64,000 nucleotides of DNA from the NCBI RefSeq assembly GCF_026914185.1, contig NC_070567.1, positions 6,970,001-7,034,000 of the forward strand, given 5' to 3'. A program made the position numbers and the translations under genes. Each line of letters opens with the position of its first letter. Position 1 is the stretch's first letter. This stretch comes from Puccinia triticina. Lineage: Eukaryota; Basidiomycota; Pucciniomycetes; Pucciniales; Pucciniaceae. Shown piece after piece: positions 44,967 to 55,101 of the stretch. The notes beneath the pieces are model-generated. The model was given only the letters and a program-made list of their open reading frames with translations. It was not told the DNA's origin and made no database searches.

Positions 44967-47900
44967 ATGGCCCAACCAACAACCACCACCACCACCACCA
45001 CCACCACCACCGTCACCCTCCCCTTCACATCAACACCCAAGCCAAACCAGCAGAGAACAACCGAAAACAGCGACAACACAGAAAACGACCCTCAGAAACT
45101 CACCCCGCTCAGAGCCCACTACCTCAAGCGCGAACTAGTCACCCTCCAATTCGCAGCCGAACTCGAACGGCTCTCAACACCCCATGTCCTCTCGCTGCTC
45201 GGCCCCCCCTTCCTGCCCAGCCACCTCTTCAAGGACGGCACACCCATCATCCCTGAACAGCCATCACCCCCACTCAGCCACCATCACAACTCCGACCTGC
45301 CCTTCCTGCGCTTCTTCTTCCACAGATTCGTCCTCTCGTTCCCGTTCCTAGAGAACGTCCCTTCCACCTTCTTCTCCCACAAGCTCCAGCCATTCGTCTA
45401 CTCGTTCTTCTCAAGAAACATCACACGAACCGACGACCGCGAAGAGGAAACAAAACGCCAGAAGATCGCTGGCAAGGTCGAAAAACATCTCGCGCTCATC
45501 ATGGCCGCAGCCATCAAACTAGCCGACAACCGCGGCCAGGAACAAGTCGTCAGAGTCCACCCCAACATCGACCCCACCCCAAACGACGACGATGCCTTCG
45601 TCTCCACACCGATCATCAACCCTCCCGACCAGCCAAACATCCCATCCCTCACCATCAGCAGCAACAACAACAACAACACCAACACCAACACCATCTCCTT
45701 CGATCTCAACGTCGTCGCCATACGCAGAGTCCGCCTCAAATCACGCATGCGCTCAAAGATCCACGAGGAATTCGTCATCAGAACCAGGTCCCAAGCCACC
45801 GGCGAAGTCTACGTCAGCAGGAGATACCGCGACTTTTTCAAACTGGCTGAATCCGTAAGCGTCTCTCAACCTCACTGTATACATCAACAACCCATCCCTC
45901 ACACCCCTCTCCACATCAGTTGAGAGCCGAATTCCCAGACATCGACATCCGATCACCCCCACCGAAGGATCGCTCAGCAATCCACACCGACGATCTACCC
46001 AGCAGCCACCACTCATCACCCACCCTGGCTGGCGAAGACACACACCACCCCACCAAGATACACTTCATCCGGGAGCACAACCGACTCACCCTACGCGCCT
46101 ATCTACACAGACTGCTCACCAGACCCGAGATCTGCAACTCGGATGAACTCTACAGGTTCCTGACCGACCAGCCGATCGAACTAAGCCCAGAGGAGAGGCA
46201 CGATGCCGAGAACCGGGAGGCGATCGATCGGGCACGCGAGAATGAGAAGAGCCGATTCAGGCTCGAGGTCGAGGGGCGGGTCAAGGAGCTGGACGACTAT
46301 CTGCGCGGGTTCCGCGAGGAGCTGGTGAAGAGCGATGGCCTCTCGCGCGTCTTTGCTACGATCAGAGAGATCGACTCCATCGACAAGCTGCCCATCGAAT
46401 ACCGCAAAGTCATCGAATGGTCCAGAATCTCGTCCGTAGATCTCTCTCTCTCTCTCTCACACACACACCAAGTTATACAACGCTGATCTCTTCTTCTCTA
46501 GATTGGCTTCCACAATCTATCAAGTTTTCCTCGGCTCAGATAACTCATCTGCCTCGTTTGCTCAGCTGAAACGGATGCATGCGCTCTTACCCTACTGGGC
46601 CATGCGTCAGTTGACCCCTCCTCTCTCTCTCTCTCTCTCTCTCCTGACAATTATTGTGCTGATTTGTTGCTATTGATCCAGGCGGGGTGCTCAAGATCTC
46701 AAATCCGGTGGCCATGATCCGAGGCGTGTTGGACTTGTTCCTGGCCAGACCGTTTGGCGCTACTAGTCTAGTACAGCGGATGTTCTCATCGTCAGTTGAT
46801 GTTCTCCAAAACAAGACACACATTTTTCCTTTCTTTTGAGTATCTGACTGAGATACTCGAAACACACAGTGGCCTATACGAGGAGATTCGCGAATTCAAG
46901 GAAGATGCCGAGAAGGTCGCAGTGAAGATTGCTGATGATAGGCTTTGTGAACGAATCAAGACGTTTGTCGAAGCGCCTCGAGAGATCCAGGAACTTTTCG
47001 AAGAGGATGCCAGTCAGTAGCCAATCTTCCGCGCGCTGATCATCTTGTTTATACTCACTCCTCTCATCTTCGCTGTCCTTAGGAAGTGAAAATGTCGATC
47101 TGATGGCGGTCATCTTGAGATCCCCCGAGGGCCCTAAGCTCGACAAGGCAGCCTACCAACGTATCCAACGAGCCTCTCAAGCCTATGAACGATACAAGAC
47201 CTACCGCGACGGACTGGATGACCCAGCGCTGGATGAAGGTCCTGATAACGATGATGCCTGGTTGTTCGAAGATCTGAATGTCTACATGAAGCTGCTCAGA
47301 AGGTGTAGAGATAAAGAACAGCTGGTTGAGCTAATCTTCGAGGTCAGTCTCCTTTAATCTATTATTATCTCTTGACAGTAAAACTAACATTTGTGCTACT
47401 TAGGGAACTACTTCTGAACTCTTGAAAGATATCGTGACCATCTTCTATGCGCCCTTAATGCAAGTTTACAAGGCTGCCAATATTTCGGATTCGTTGGTTG
47501 ATCTACAAAAATTCATCGATGATCTCATTCGAACGGTAGAGCGTGCTGACGAGGGTGAGAGAATATACTTTTTTTCCCACTTAGTGATTGGCTCATTTTT
47601 TCTTTCTTTCTTGATCCTTTCTTTTTGTCTTGGTTCAGTTGCTGTGCGAGATGCGCAGAAGATTGTTCAAACATTTGTTGACCTAGTCGCCCGACACGAA
47701 GGAGCATTTTACAACTTTGTCCATCAAGTTCATTCGAAGGGGGCCGGACTGTTTGATGGCCTGATGCACTGGATCGAGCTATTGGTGAACTTTGTCCGGC
47801 AAGGACTGACGAACACGATTTCCCTCGAGGCACTCTTACCGCACCCGGATACACCCGAGAGATTAGCGTTGATGAACGAGATTGATGAAATAATCGAGTA

Positions 47901-48315
47901 CCATCGGCGGTTGAAGATCGCCCACCACGAACGGATGCTGCGACGGCTGGCGAGAGACGGACCGGAGGAGCGGTACGACCGGGAGAAGGACACAGCCTTC
48001 GTCAGCGGGGTCATGCAGAACTTGAACCTGAGCGAGGGGGTGGTGAAGGATGTGGAGGAAGCGGCGAACGAAGAGCTGGATGATTCGGAGCAGGAGGAGG
48101 ACGATCCGGGGCGGATGTCGACCTGCTCCAGTGCCAGTCGGGCCCCCGACGACCATTCTTCTTCTCCCCATCGTAAACCCTCTGCTCATCGTAGAAATGG
48201 GAGTCCGGCTCATAACAAGGCTCACAAGAATAAAGAGATCGAGCCGCCCAACCTGCTCATCGTTCCTACACTCACCCCGTTGTTCACCGAGCTCGTCAAA
48301 AACCTCTTGCATTGA
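44967..48315 (+). CDS. LEC1: PX-domain protein of the YPR097W/LEC1 type
   Basis: Eight exons (44967-45854, 45920-46431, 46502-46605, 46682-46790, 46870-47012, 47083-47342, 47404-47554, 47639-48315) join in phase to give 947 residues. Residues 1-40 are Thr-rich. The PXB region starts at LTPLRAHYLKRELVTLQFAAELERLS. The PX domain contains EEFVIRTRS and the RRYRDFFKLAES motif at the exon 1/2 border, then HFIREHNRLTLRAYLHRLL. The remainder corresponds to DUF3818 (YQVFLGS, LMALLPYWAM-like segment, FLARPFGATSLVQRMFS, FYAPLMQVYKAANISDSL), with a Ser/Glu-rich stretch near residues 860-920. The yeast homologue binds phosphoinositides and affects lipid droplets and ergosterol. The donor at 46432 (GTCCGT) is chosen because the stronger-looking GTAGAT four bases on breaks the frame. 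Confidence 0.9.
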
Positions 48316-49908
48316 GGAAACTCGTTCTGACGGGGGTTTCTTCCATTTTTGCTTTCTGGGCGGTCCGAACTAGGTTTTCAAAATCTTTGCCGGCAACTCT
48401 CTTTTCTCTTTGACTCTTTTATGGGCAGCAGACGCTTCTCTTTCGCAAACTTGGAAGTATCCATAGCCATATACTCCCACAATCTTTCTCCCCTCCCACC
48501 CCCATGTATGTACATTTCATCAGACATCGAGATTATTCATACATGAAAAATAATCCACTTTTGTTCTTACCCCTGCCCATGTTTAATATAGCTTTCTTTG
48601 TTGTTGTTGCTCTGTAATGCTCTTGCTTCTGAAAGATATGTTTCTTTTTTTTACTTGGTTGGAATGTTTGTGGTACGATCTGCACAATATATTTATATAC
48701 ACACCATTTCACACTACAACAAAGCACCCTGGGCTTTTGGTGCTGGTCACAGACATGGTACTGGGATGTGCAACAAAAACATCAAGAAGTGCACATCCAC
48801 TTTAGCTTACATAATTGCTGGTTGTGTACAAACAAGCCATTCTAGCCATGTTGGCAGGCTTGGATTGATCCAATGGATAAGCTTCATCCAGGCGTGCACC
48901 AAGGCCCCCCCTGACCCAGTGTAATCTACTCCACCAATGTGGTTGCTATGAGACAAGATCAATTTATAATCAAGTGCAGGGTTATTTGTAATTTTTTGCT
49001 AATTTTGTGGAGTGGTGCTTCCAACTTACATAGAGGGGGGAAATGCTCAGAGCATGAGAGCAAGTCTTTCCCAATGTAGGGGATAGATACCATCAGGTGT
49101 CTCTGCTGCCTTCTTTCAGTTGAAAAGAGGGCTCTAGATACATAGACCTTGACAGCCCCTCTTCAAATTGGCAGTTTTGTCCAAGTGCTGTGAATCTTTT
49201 TTCACCGCATATCTAACCCTGGATACTGCCAGTAGAATAATCTGAGAAAGACCAGGTTTCTATAAGTCTCTGTGAGATTCTAATTCCTGTGAATAAAAAT
49301 AGATATAAAACAAATGATGGAACCATATGTAAGGTCATCAACTTTCACTTAGTAATAAGATCAGTGTGTTCTTTCTAGCAATTTACTTGAAAGACAAAGA
49401 AAAACAGAACAGGAGCAGTTGAGAAACTATGAAGACTGGGGTTGTTCTATTTATGACAATCAGATGTATAGTCTGAATATAACAATAACTATACATGTGC
49501 ATGTTTGTGTGTTGGAAGAAGAAAACCAACTTGACATATGTGCAAAGATAAATATAAACAAATAATAATAGAACACTGTTTATTAATCTGGCAGTGATAT
49601 CTTTCTTTCTTCCCTCCTTGATTCCCTCCCACGTTGTGCAAAAAAAAAAAAAAAAAAAAGGGGGGGGGGGGGGCAAAGGAGAAGAGAAAGAGAGAAGAGC
49701 TGGAGAGATGGAGAAGATAGAAGAGAATGAGCAAAGCTGATGAACAATGAAAATGAAACTGGTATCACGTTGTATACAAATTGGAAAACTATGCTAAGTG
49801 AGCAATTTCCCTTGATTTCGAACTGAGTTTATAGGAAGAGTTGGACCTGGAAGGTTAAGGATGGAAAGGTTTTTGTTCTCCGTTCAAGATTGGTTGATCC
49901 CGTGTGAC
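48316..49908. other. Intergenic between two gene 3' ends
   Basis: No gene supported. An A-run followed directly by a G-run lies at about 49640-49673. Confidence 0.5.
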
Positions 49909-51936
49909 TTATCCTTTTGCTTTCGATTTTGCCTTAGAGGCACCAGCTTTGCGTGTAGTCGCATTACCCTTTGGATTGGTGTTCGGGGTTTTCTTCCTGC
50001 CCTTGGTTGTTTTAGTGGCCGGTGCTGGTAGAGTAGCTTCGGGCACTATAGGCTCTGTACCGTATGGGCCTAGGCCTGCTTTTGAACCGTACACTTCACC
50101 AATCAACATACTAGCCTCGAGTTCTGTGGCAAAGGTCGCCAGTTCGAACTCGGCCTCCTCGTCATCCTCTTCGGCCTCAGCATCTTGCTCAGAGTCTCTC
50201 TGGGGTTCTGCTGCTTGCGGTGGTGGTGGCAGTTCGGTAGGTTGAGCTGGTGGTAGCACTGCCTCAAAGCCGTCGTCATCCTCAGATGATTCTTCACCCT
50301 CTTCGTCGTCGTCCGAGTCTGTGTCACTCTCTCTAACAGAGCTGCCGGAATCGCTGCGTTGATAGGCACGCTGAGGCACCGAGGGTGCAGATGAGGCTGT
50401 TGACAGGTTGTGAGCGGTCAAAGCTGCAGGTGAGCGATTGCCGTTGACACCAAGGGGAGATCCACCGTTGATATGGGGCTGTTGTAGATGCTGGGTGTAC
50501 TGCCAGGTGGGTATTGGTGAGCTGACTCCAGATCGTCCGTTGATTCCGTTTGAGGATGGCAGGGGAAATCGTCGGGTTGGAGCACCATGACTTGGGACAC
50601 TTTCGGTTGTTGTAACCGTTACTGATGCTGGCGAGACGCTGACCAAGGCGGGAGTAGGCGCGGTCGGAACTCGGTCTTCCGGAGAGGAGCTAGAGGAGTA
50701 GGCCACGCTCTGCAGTGGACTTGGCGCTGTGGGCTGGTTGGTGAGGTTAGCGGAGCGGGGAAGGCCATTGTAAGGATAGGCTGGGGATGGGGCGTTCGGG
50801 CGGGTGTTTGAAGGACGAGAGGGGAGGATCAAGGGAGGGTTTCCGTTGGGCCGAGCAAGAGGAGAGCCAGATGTCGGTCCATTATCGGCCAGAGAGGGTG
50901 AGCGGCTGAGGGTGGGCCTTCCGACAGGACTGGTAGCAGCGGGTGCAAGGTTTGCGGGATTGGGCCTTGCAGGGTAGATATGGGTTTGAGCTTGAGTGGA
51001 AGCCGGACTTGGGAGTTTCAAGGGCGATAGGGGCGAGGGGGCGGCAGGGTGAGGTTGAGGGGGTGGGTCGGGGTCGGCAGGGCTATCGACAAAATCAAAT
51101 TCTTCAACTTCCTCAGCCTGGGCAACACGGAGAGGAGCAGTATCGCTGGCAGGTGAGGTGGTGATCAAGTTGGATTGGTTGAAGGTTCGATGGGCAGGTG
51201 GGGGGTGTTGTGTCTGGGGATTTTGAGATGAGTAGGCAGAGTAATCCCTCTTTTTGGTGGGGAGAACAAGGTTGACTTTTGGACTGGTGGTGGGATTGTT
51301 GGTGTTCGGGGTGGGAGTAGGCCGAGCGGAACGATCGCTGGTGTTGTGATCGCGATCTTGAGAACGAGGCAGTACAGTTGGCTTGGCGCTCGGTTGCTGA
51401 GCCAGTGGGGTAGGTTTCATCTGCAGCGGTCCAGTGTCATCGGAATTCAGATTGACGACGCTATCGAGTCGATGAAGAATCCAACACTTTGGGGGTGGAG
51501 AGTGGTGGGGGTGAGAGAATGATTGATGGCTCGTGAGTGAGTGAGTGGGATGAGATAAGGGAGTATGACGGGGCATCAAATGGGGGACCAACGTGTTGTT
51601 TCTCATCCCATACGACCGCACACTCGATATCGGAAGTTTGAGCAGGCTTTCCGGCCCATCGACGACCACGAGGCTCGGAAGGGCCCTGGCGCAGGGAAAC
51701 ATCGCCTGAGGCGGTAGAGGAGAGAGAAGCGCCAGCGTTGGACAGTCCGACGGGATGAGAAGGAGGATCTGTTTATTTGATCGATGGTCAGTAAGTCTGC
51801 GAGAAAGAAGAAGGAAGAGGAGAGGGAGAGAGAGAGACTCACAGCGGAGGGCGAAGGTATGAGGTGTTGATGGGCCGGTAGTCGAGGATGCAAAGCGGAG
51901 TGGACCAGATGGTAAAGCGGAAGCAGAGGTTGCCAT
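49909..51936 (-). CDS. EAF1: EAF-type transcription elongation factor
   Basis: Exons 51936-51843, 51768-51593 and 51486-49909 join in phase to give 615 residues beginning MATSASALPSG. Across the two introns the N-terminal domain reads HTFALRYPPSHPVG, then SDIECAVVWDEKQHCWILHR, then LDSVVNLNSDD. This matches the ELL-associated factor pattern (HTLRYDF..., CVLIFD...FTLERL...V). EAF proteins bind ELL and stimulate RNA polymerase II elongation. The rest is a long Pro/Ser-rich region, an acidic stretch (DTDSDDDEEGEESSEDDDGF), a second acidic run near residue 555 (EAEEDDEEAEFE), and a Lys-rich tail (KSKAKG). This acidic C-terminus is usual for EAF transactivation regions. The identification depends on the splicing I chose, because the domain is split over three exons. 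Confidence 0.78.
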   Translation of the reverse strand: MATSASALPSGPLRFASSTTGPSTPHTFALRCESLSLPLLFLLLSRRLTDHRSNKQILLLIPSDCPTLALLSPLPPQAMFPCARALPSLVVVDGPESLLKLPISSVRSYGMRNNTLVPHLMPRHTPLSHPTHSLTSHQSFSHPHHSPPPKCWILHRLDSVVNLNSDDTGPLQMKPTPLAQQPSAKPTVLPRSQDRDHNTSDRSARPTPTPNTNNPTTSPKVNLVLPTKKRDYSAYSSQNPQTQHPPPAHRTFNQSNLITTSPASDTAPLRVAQAEEVEEFDFVDSPADPDPPPQPHPAAPSPLSPLKLPSPASTQAQTHIYPARPNPANLAPAATSPVGRPTLSRSPSLADNGPTSGSPLARPNGNPPLILPSRPSNTRPNAPSPAYPYNGLPRSANLTNQPTAPSPLQSVAYSSSSSPEDRVPTAPTPALVSVSPASVTVTTTESVPSHGAPTRRFPLPSSNGINGRSGVSSPIPTWQYTQHLQQPHINGGSPLGVNGNRSPAALTAHNLSTASSAPSVPQRAYQRSDSGSSVRESDTDSDDDEEGEESSEDDDGFEAVLPPAQPTELPPPPQAAEPQRDSEQDAEAEEDDEEAEFELATFATELEASMLIGEVYGSKAGLGPYGTEPIVPEATLPAPATKTTKGRKKTPNTNPKGNATTRKAGASKAKSKAKG

Positions 51937-52767
51937 GATGAAATACTTACAAAACCAAACGAAGACCGGAAAGGAGATGGATGAGGGCTGGCCGAGCAAA
52001 TATTTATGTAAGGCTATTGACTTGTTTGCGGGTGGTTCGACTTGGGAGTGGAGGGTGGCGGGCTACAGTATAATATTTATTTATTTATTTAAATATTTAT
52101 TTATGTAGAGATCGGCAGCAGTCCTAGTTGAGGGCTGGCGGGCGGACGAGGCGGCGGGCCGAGCTGAGCTGAGCTGGGCGATTACGTAACCGGCGAATGC
52201 CCCGGCGGGTTTCTTTTGTTAGGAGTCCAGCTGCAGGGCAATTAAATGAGTAGTTGTCCACCATCACGAGGGTGGCTTTTTGTTCAAGCGGCGGCCACAG
52301 CGAAAAAAAAAAAAAGAACCGCTCAGTAACAATATACCACTTCCGAAGCCTCATGACGGCCACCGGCCAGGAGCTCAAGTCAACAGCTACATACTACAAT
52401 ACACAGCATGAGCCATGTGTGTATGGAGTGCACACACTTTAAAAAAATATCCACAGCCCCCTTTGCAGATATCTGAAATGAAACCAATCTGCACAATCAT
52501 CCAGGATACATGAAGACATTCACTTTAATTAGTCAGAATGGCTTCATCATGAACAGATTGCTAGGTGAATTATTGTATAAATCTCAGGAATTGTTGCATG
52601 ATCTTCATCTTTCATATCAGATCAAGTTTTCTGGTTTGTTATATTAATACTTCTGTGAGAAATTCATGATTGATCTGATTGATAAAAAGAAACCCCAATA
52701 AACATTGGAAGCAAATGAAATCAAGTAACTAGCTATAACAAGAGAAAAAAAAAAACAAGATACACCA
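51937..52767. other. Upstream region of the EAF gene
   Basis: AT-rich (ATTT)n stretch at 52073-52100; otherwise nothing recognised. Confidence 0.4.
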
Positions 52768-52970
52768 CTAAGGGTGTTCAAAGTTGAAATCATAAAATTT
52801 TCAATGTATAAAATCATAAAATCATAAAACTTTCAAGTGATGATTTCATATGTACCATTCTAGAGATGTTGCTCTAATTTGAGTGCTTGGGTGCAACATA
52901 TTTTTTCAGCTTAGAATTTTATGATTTTATGGTGTTATGATTTTATGCAAGTCAACTTTGAACACCCTAA
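52768..52970. mobile_element. MITE-like element, 203 bp
   Basis: The termini TAAGGGTGTTCAAAGTTGA and the complement of TTAGGGTGTTCAAAGTTGA face each other. The interior is made of ATAAAATCAT repeats that are also arranged inversely. Confidence 0.75.
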
Positions 52971-53838
52971 CTGCAAGAAAAACTCTAGAAACTGCTTGCA
53001 GTTGAGATGCAAGAGCTCGAGGCAAGCTGTGCCTCATGCAAGAATCAAGCACTGGTTGATTACATGAAAATTGCCTAATTCATGCAAGAGTTAGTCTAAG
53101 CTCCAAAAAACTGAGTACAGGCTCCAAAATACTGAGTTGATACCTGTGCAAATTCCCCTTCCATGTGCACATACCCCTTTCATGTGGACATATCCCTTTT
53201 TATGCACTCACCCCTTTCATAATGTGTCTATACCCCTTTATGTGCACATACCCCTTTCATGTGTGTGTATCCCTTTCATGTGCATGTATCACTTTCACAA
53301 TGTGTACATACCCCTTTCATCATGTGTTCATGAACCTTTCATGATCACATGTCCCCTTTGAGTTTTTTACATCCCTTTCAATACCCCTTTCATCATTCAG
53401 GTTTACATACCCCTTGGATGTTTACATGTCCCTTTCATGTGCAAATACCCCTTACTGCACATACTCCTTTCATACATACAAACCCCTTTCATGCATACCT
53501 ACGTCCCCTTTCATGCTTACATATTCATTTCTTATGTACATATCCCTTTCATGTGTACACACCCTTTTTATGTTATTCTGGCTGGATTCAATGGCACATG
53601 GAGTGTTTAATAAAATAAAATAAAAGGGTGCTCAGGGGGATGCTCATTTTCAAGGTTGAACAGTTGCCTCAGCCTACTTCATGATCACTACAGAATGTTC
53701 AGCATTGGGATGCTGAACAAGGCATACACTCAAGGTGCACCAGCACGGAATTTGGATGCTTGACTCCAGCTTGAGCTGAGGCTTGATTCAAGCTTGCTGC
53801 ATCTCAACTGCAAGCAGTTTCTAGAGTTTTTCTTGCAG
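52971..53838. mobile_element. MITE-like element, 868 bp, with internal tandem repeat
   Basis: The termini CTGCAAGAAAAACTCTAGAA and its complement are nearly perfect over about 45 bp (continuing ACTGCTTGCAGTTGAGATGCA). The element directly abuts the previous MITE. It holds the CCCCTTTCATGTG array. Confidence 0.8.
53140..53572. repeat. CCCCTTTCATGTG tandem repeat
   Basis: About 20 degenerate copies of a 17-21 bp unit around CATACCCCTTTCATGTG. Confidence 0.85.
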
Positions 53839-54049
53839 TGCACCTGCCCAAAATTTCAATCAAATCAGAAACCTGCACATGCACCCAGACGTACCAAGTG
53901 ACATACCTAGCCTTTGGTAGTTTACAGTTATTGGATAAAGTAAATTTAACATAGACTGTTTTTCTACTGGAGGACTTCCCTTCAATTTACACGGCCGTGT
54001 AAAGTCAGATCTGGCACTTGTAAAGCCAGATTTTTACACCCTGGTTTTA

Positions 54050-54805
54050 CACACACTTTTCAGCGGCTAGATCAAACTCCCTCCCAACGGTGTGGTAGAA
54101 GAAAGTGGGACCTCCGGTATGAAATGACCGGAGCGGACCTTCTTCTACGCAAGACATTCCCAAGTAGTTGAGGGAAACTCCAAACCCCGCATAGCATAAG
54201 CGTAAGAGATAACTCCACAGAAGTAAAATAACTGTAAAGCAATAATAGTAATAGTAATACGTCAAAATAGTAAAGCAAACACTGTAAAAAATCACAATAA
54301 GTGGCCATAATAAACCATAATAAAATCCCCCTGCAATCAATATCCGCAAGAAAAGTAAGGATCCACAACAAAATAGTCAAAAGTCAGTAGAAGATAGCAT
54401 GATGAGATCACCTGCAAAGGAAAAACACCTCCCCCTTATATAGACAAAATCTCCACTGCTCCACTATAGAAAATGAACCATGAGTAAACTCCGCTGCATG
54501 TCATAAACCAGTAGAAAAAGAAATAGCAAATATAAATCCTCCTCCCATACCATGCACACCGCATGCCTCTGCGCCCCCACTGCTCGCCATAGAAAGCCAC
54601 CAAACTCCTGATCATCCATCATCCACACCCCTGTCTAGCCTCCGGTGTTGGGATCCCACACCCCGCCTCCGCCCCAGCTACATCTGTTGGGTGGAGAGAT
54701 CAGAGAAATCAATACTTCCAATCAGTGAGATGAAAATAGACTAAGTACTATGTACAAATACCTGTGACAGGTGTCGGAGTCGAGATATACACCAGTGTCA
54801 CAACA
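54050..54805 (-). repeat. Ty1/copia LTR (3' side), boundaries approximate
   Basis: On the minus strand a TGTTGTGACACTGGTG start at 54805 follows a polypurine tract (GAGGGGGGGGGG) and lies just beyond the end of the copia pol reading. The inner boundary is firm; the outer end is not recognised. Confidence 0.5.
54434..54442 (-). promoter_or_regulatory. TATA box within the copia LTR
   Basis: TATATAAGG on the minus strand, followed by a G-rich stretch, about 365 bp inside the LTR. It is positioned as a U3 promoter. Confidence 0.4.
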
Positions 54806-55101
54806 TCCCCCCCCCCCTCAACAAGAAACCTGCACACATGAGAATAATAGGAAATGGAGAAGGAAGAAAATAAAATAAACCACACCCCGCCTCCGCCCCA
54901 GCTACATCTGTTGGGTGGAGAGCTCAGAGAAATCAATACTTCCAATCAGTGAGATGAAAATAGACTAAGTACTATGTACAAATACCTGTGACAGGTGTCG
55001 GAGTTGAGATATACACCAGTGTCACAACATCCCCCCCCTCGACAAGAAACCTGCACACATGAGAATAAGAGGAAATGGAGAAGGAAGAAAATAAAATAAA
55101 A
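54661..55101. repeat. Tandem duplication, 224-bp period
   Basis: The segment starting CCCCGCCTCCGCCCCAGC at 54661 recurs at 54885. It includes CTACATCTGTTGGGTGGAGA, the LTR start, the polypurine tract and CTGCACACATGAGAATAA, so the LTR start and polypurine tract are present twice. Confidence 0.9.
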
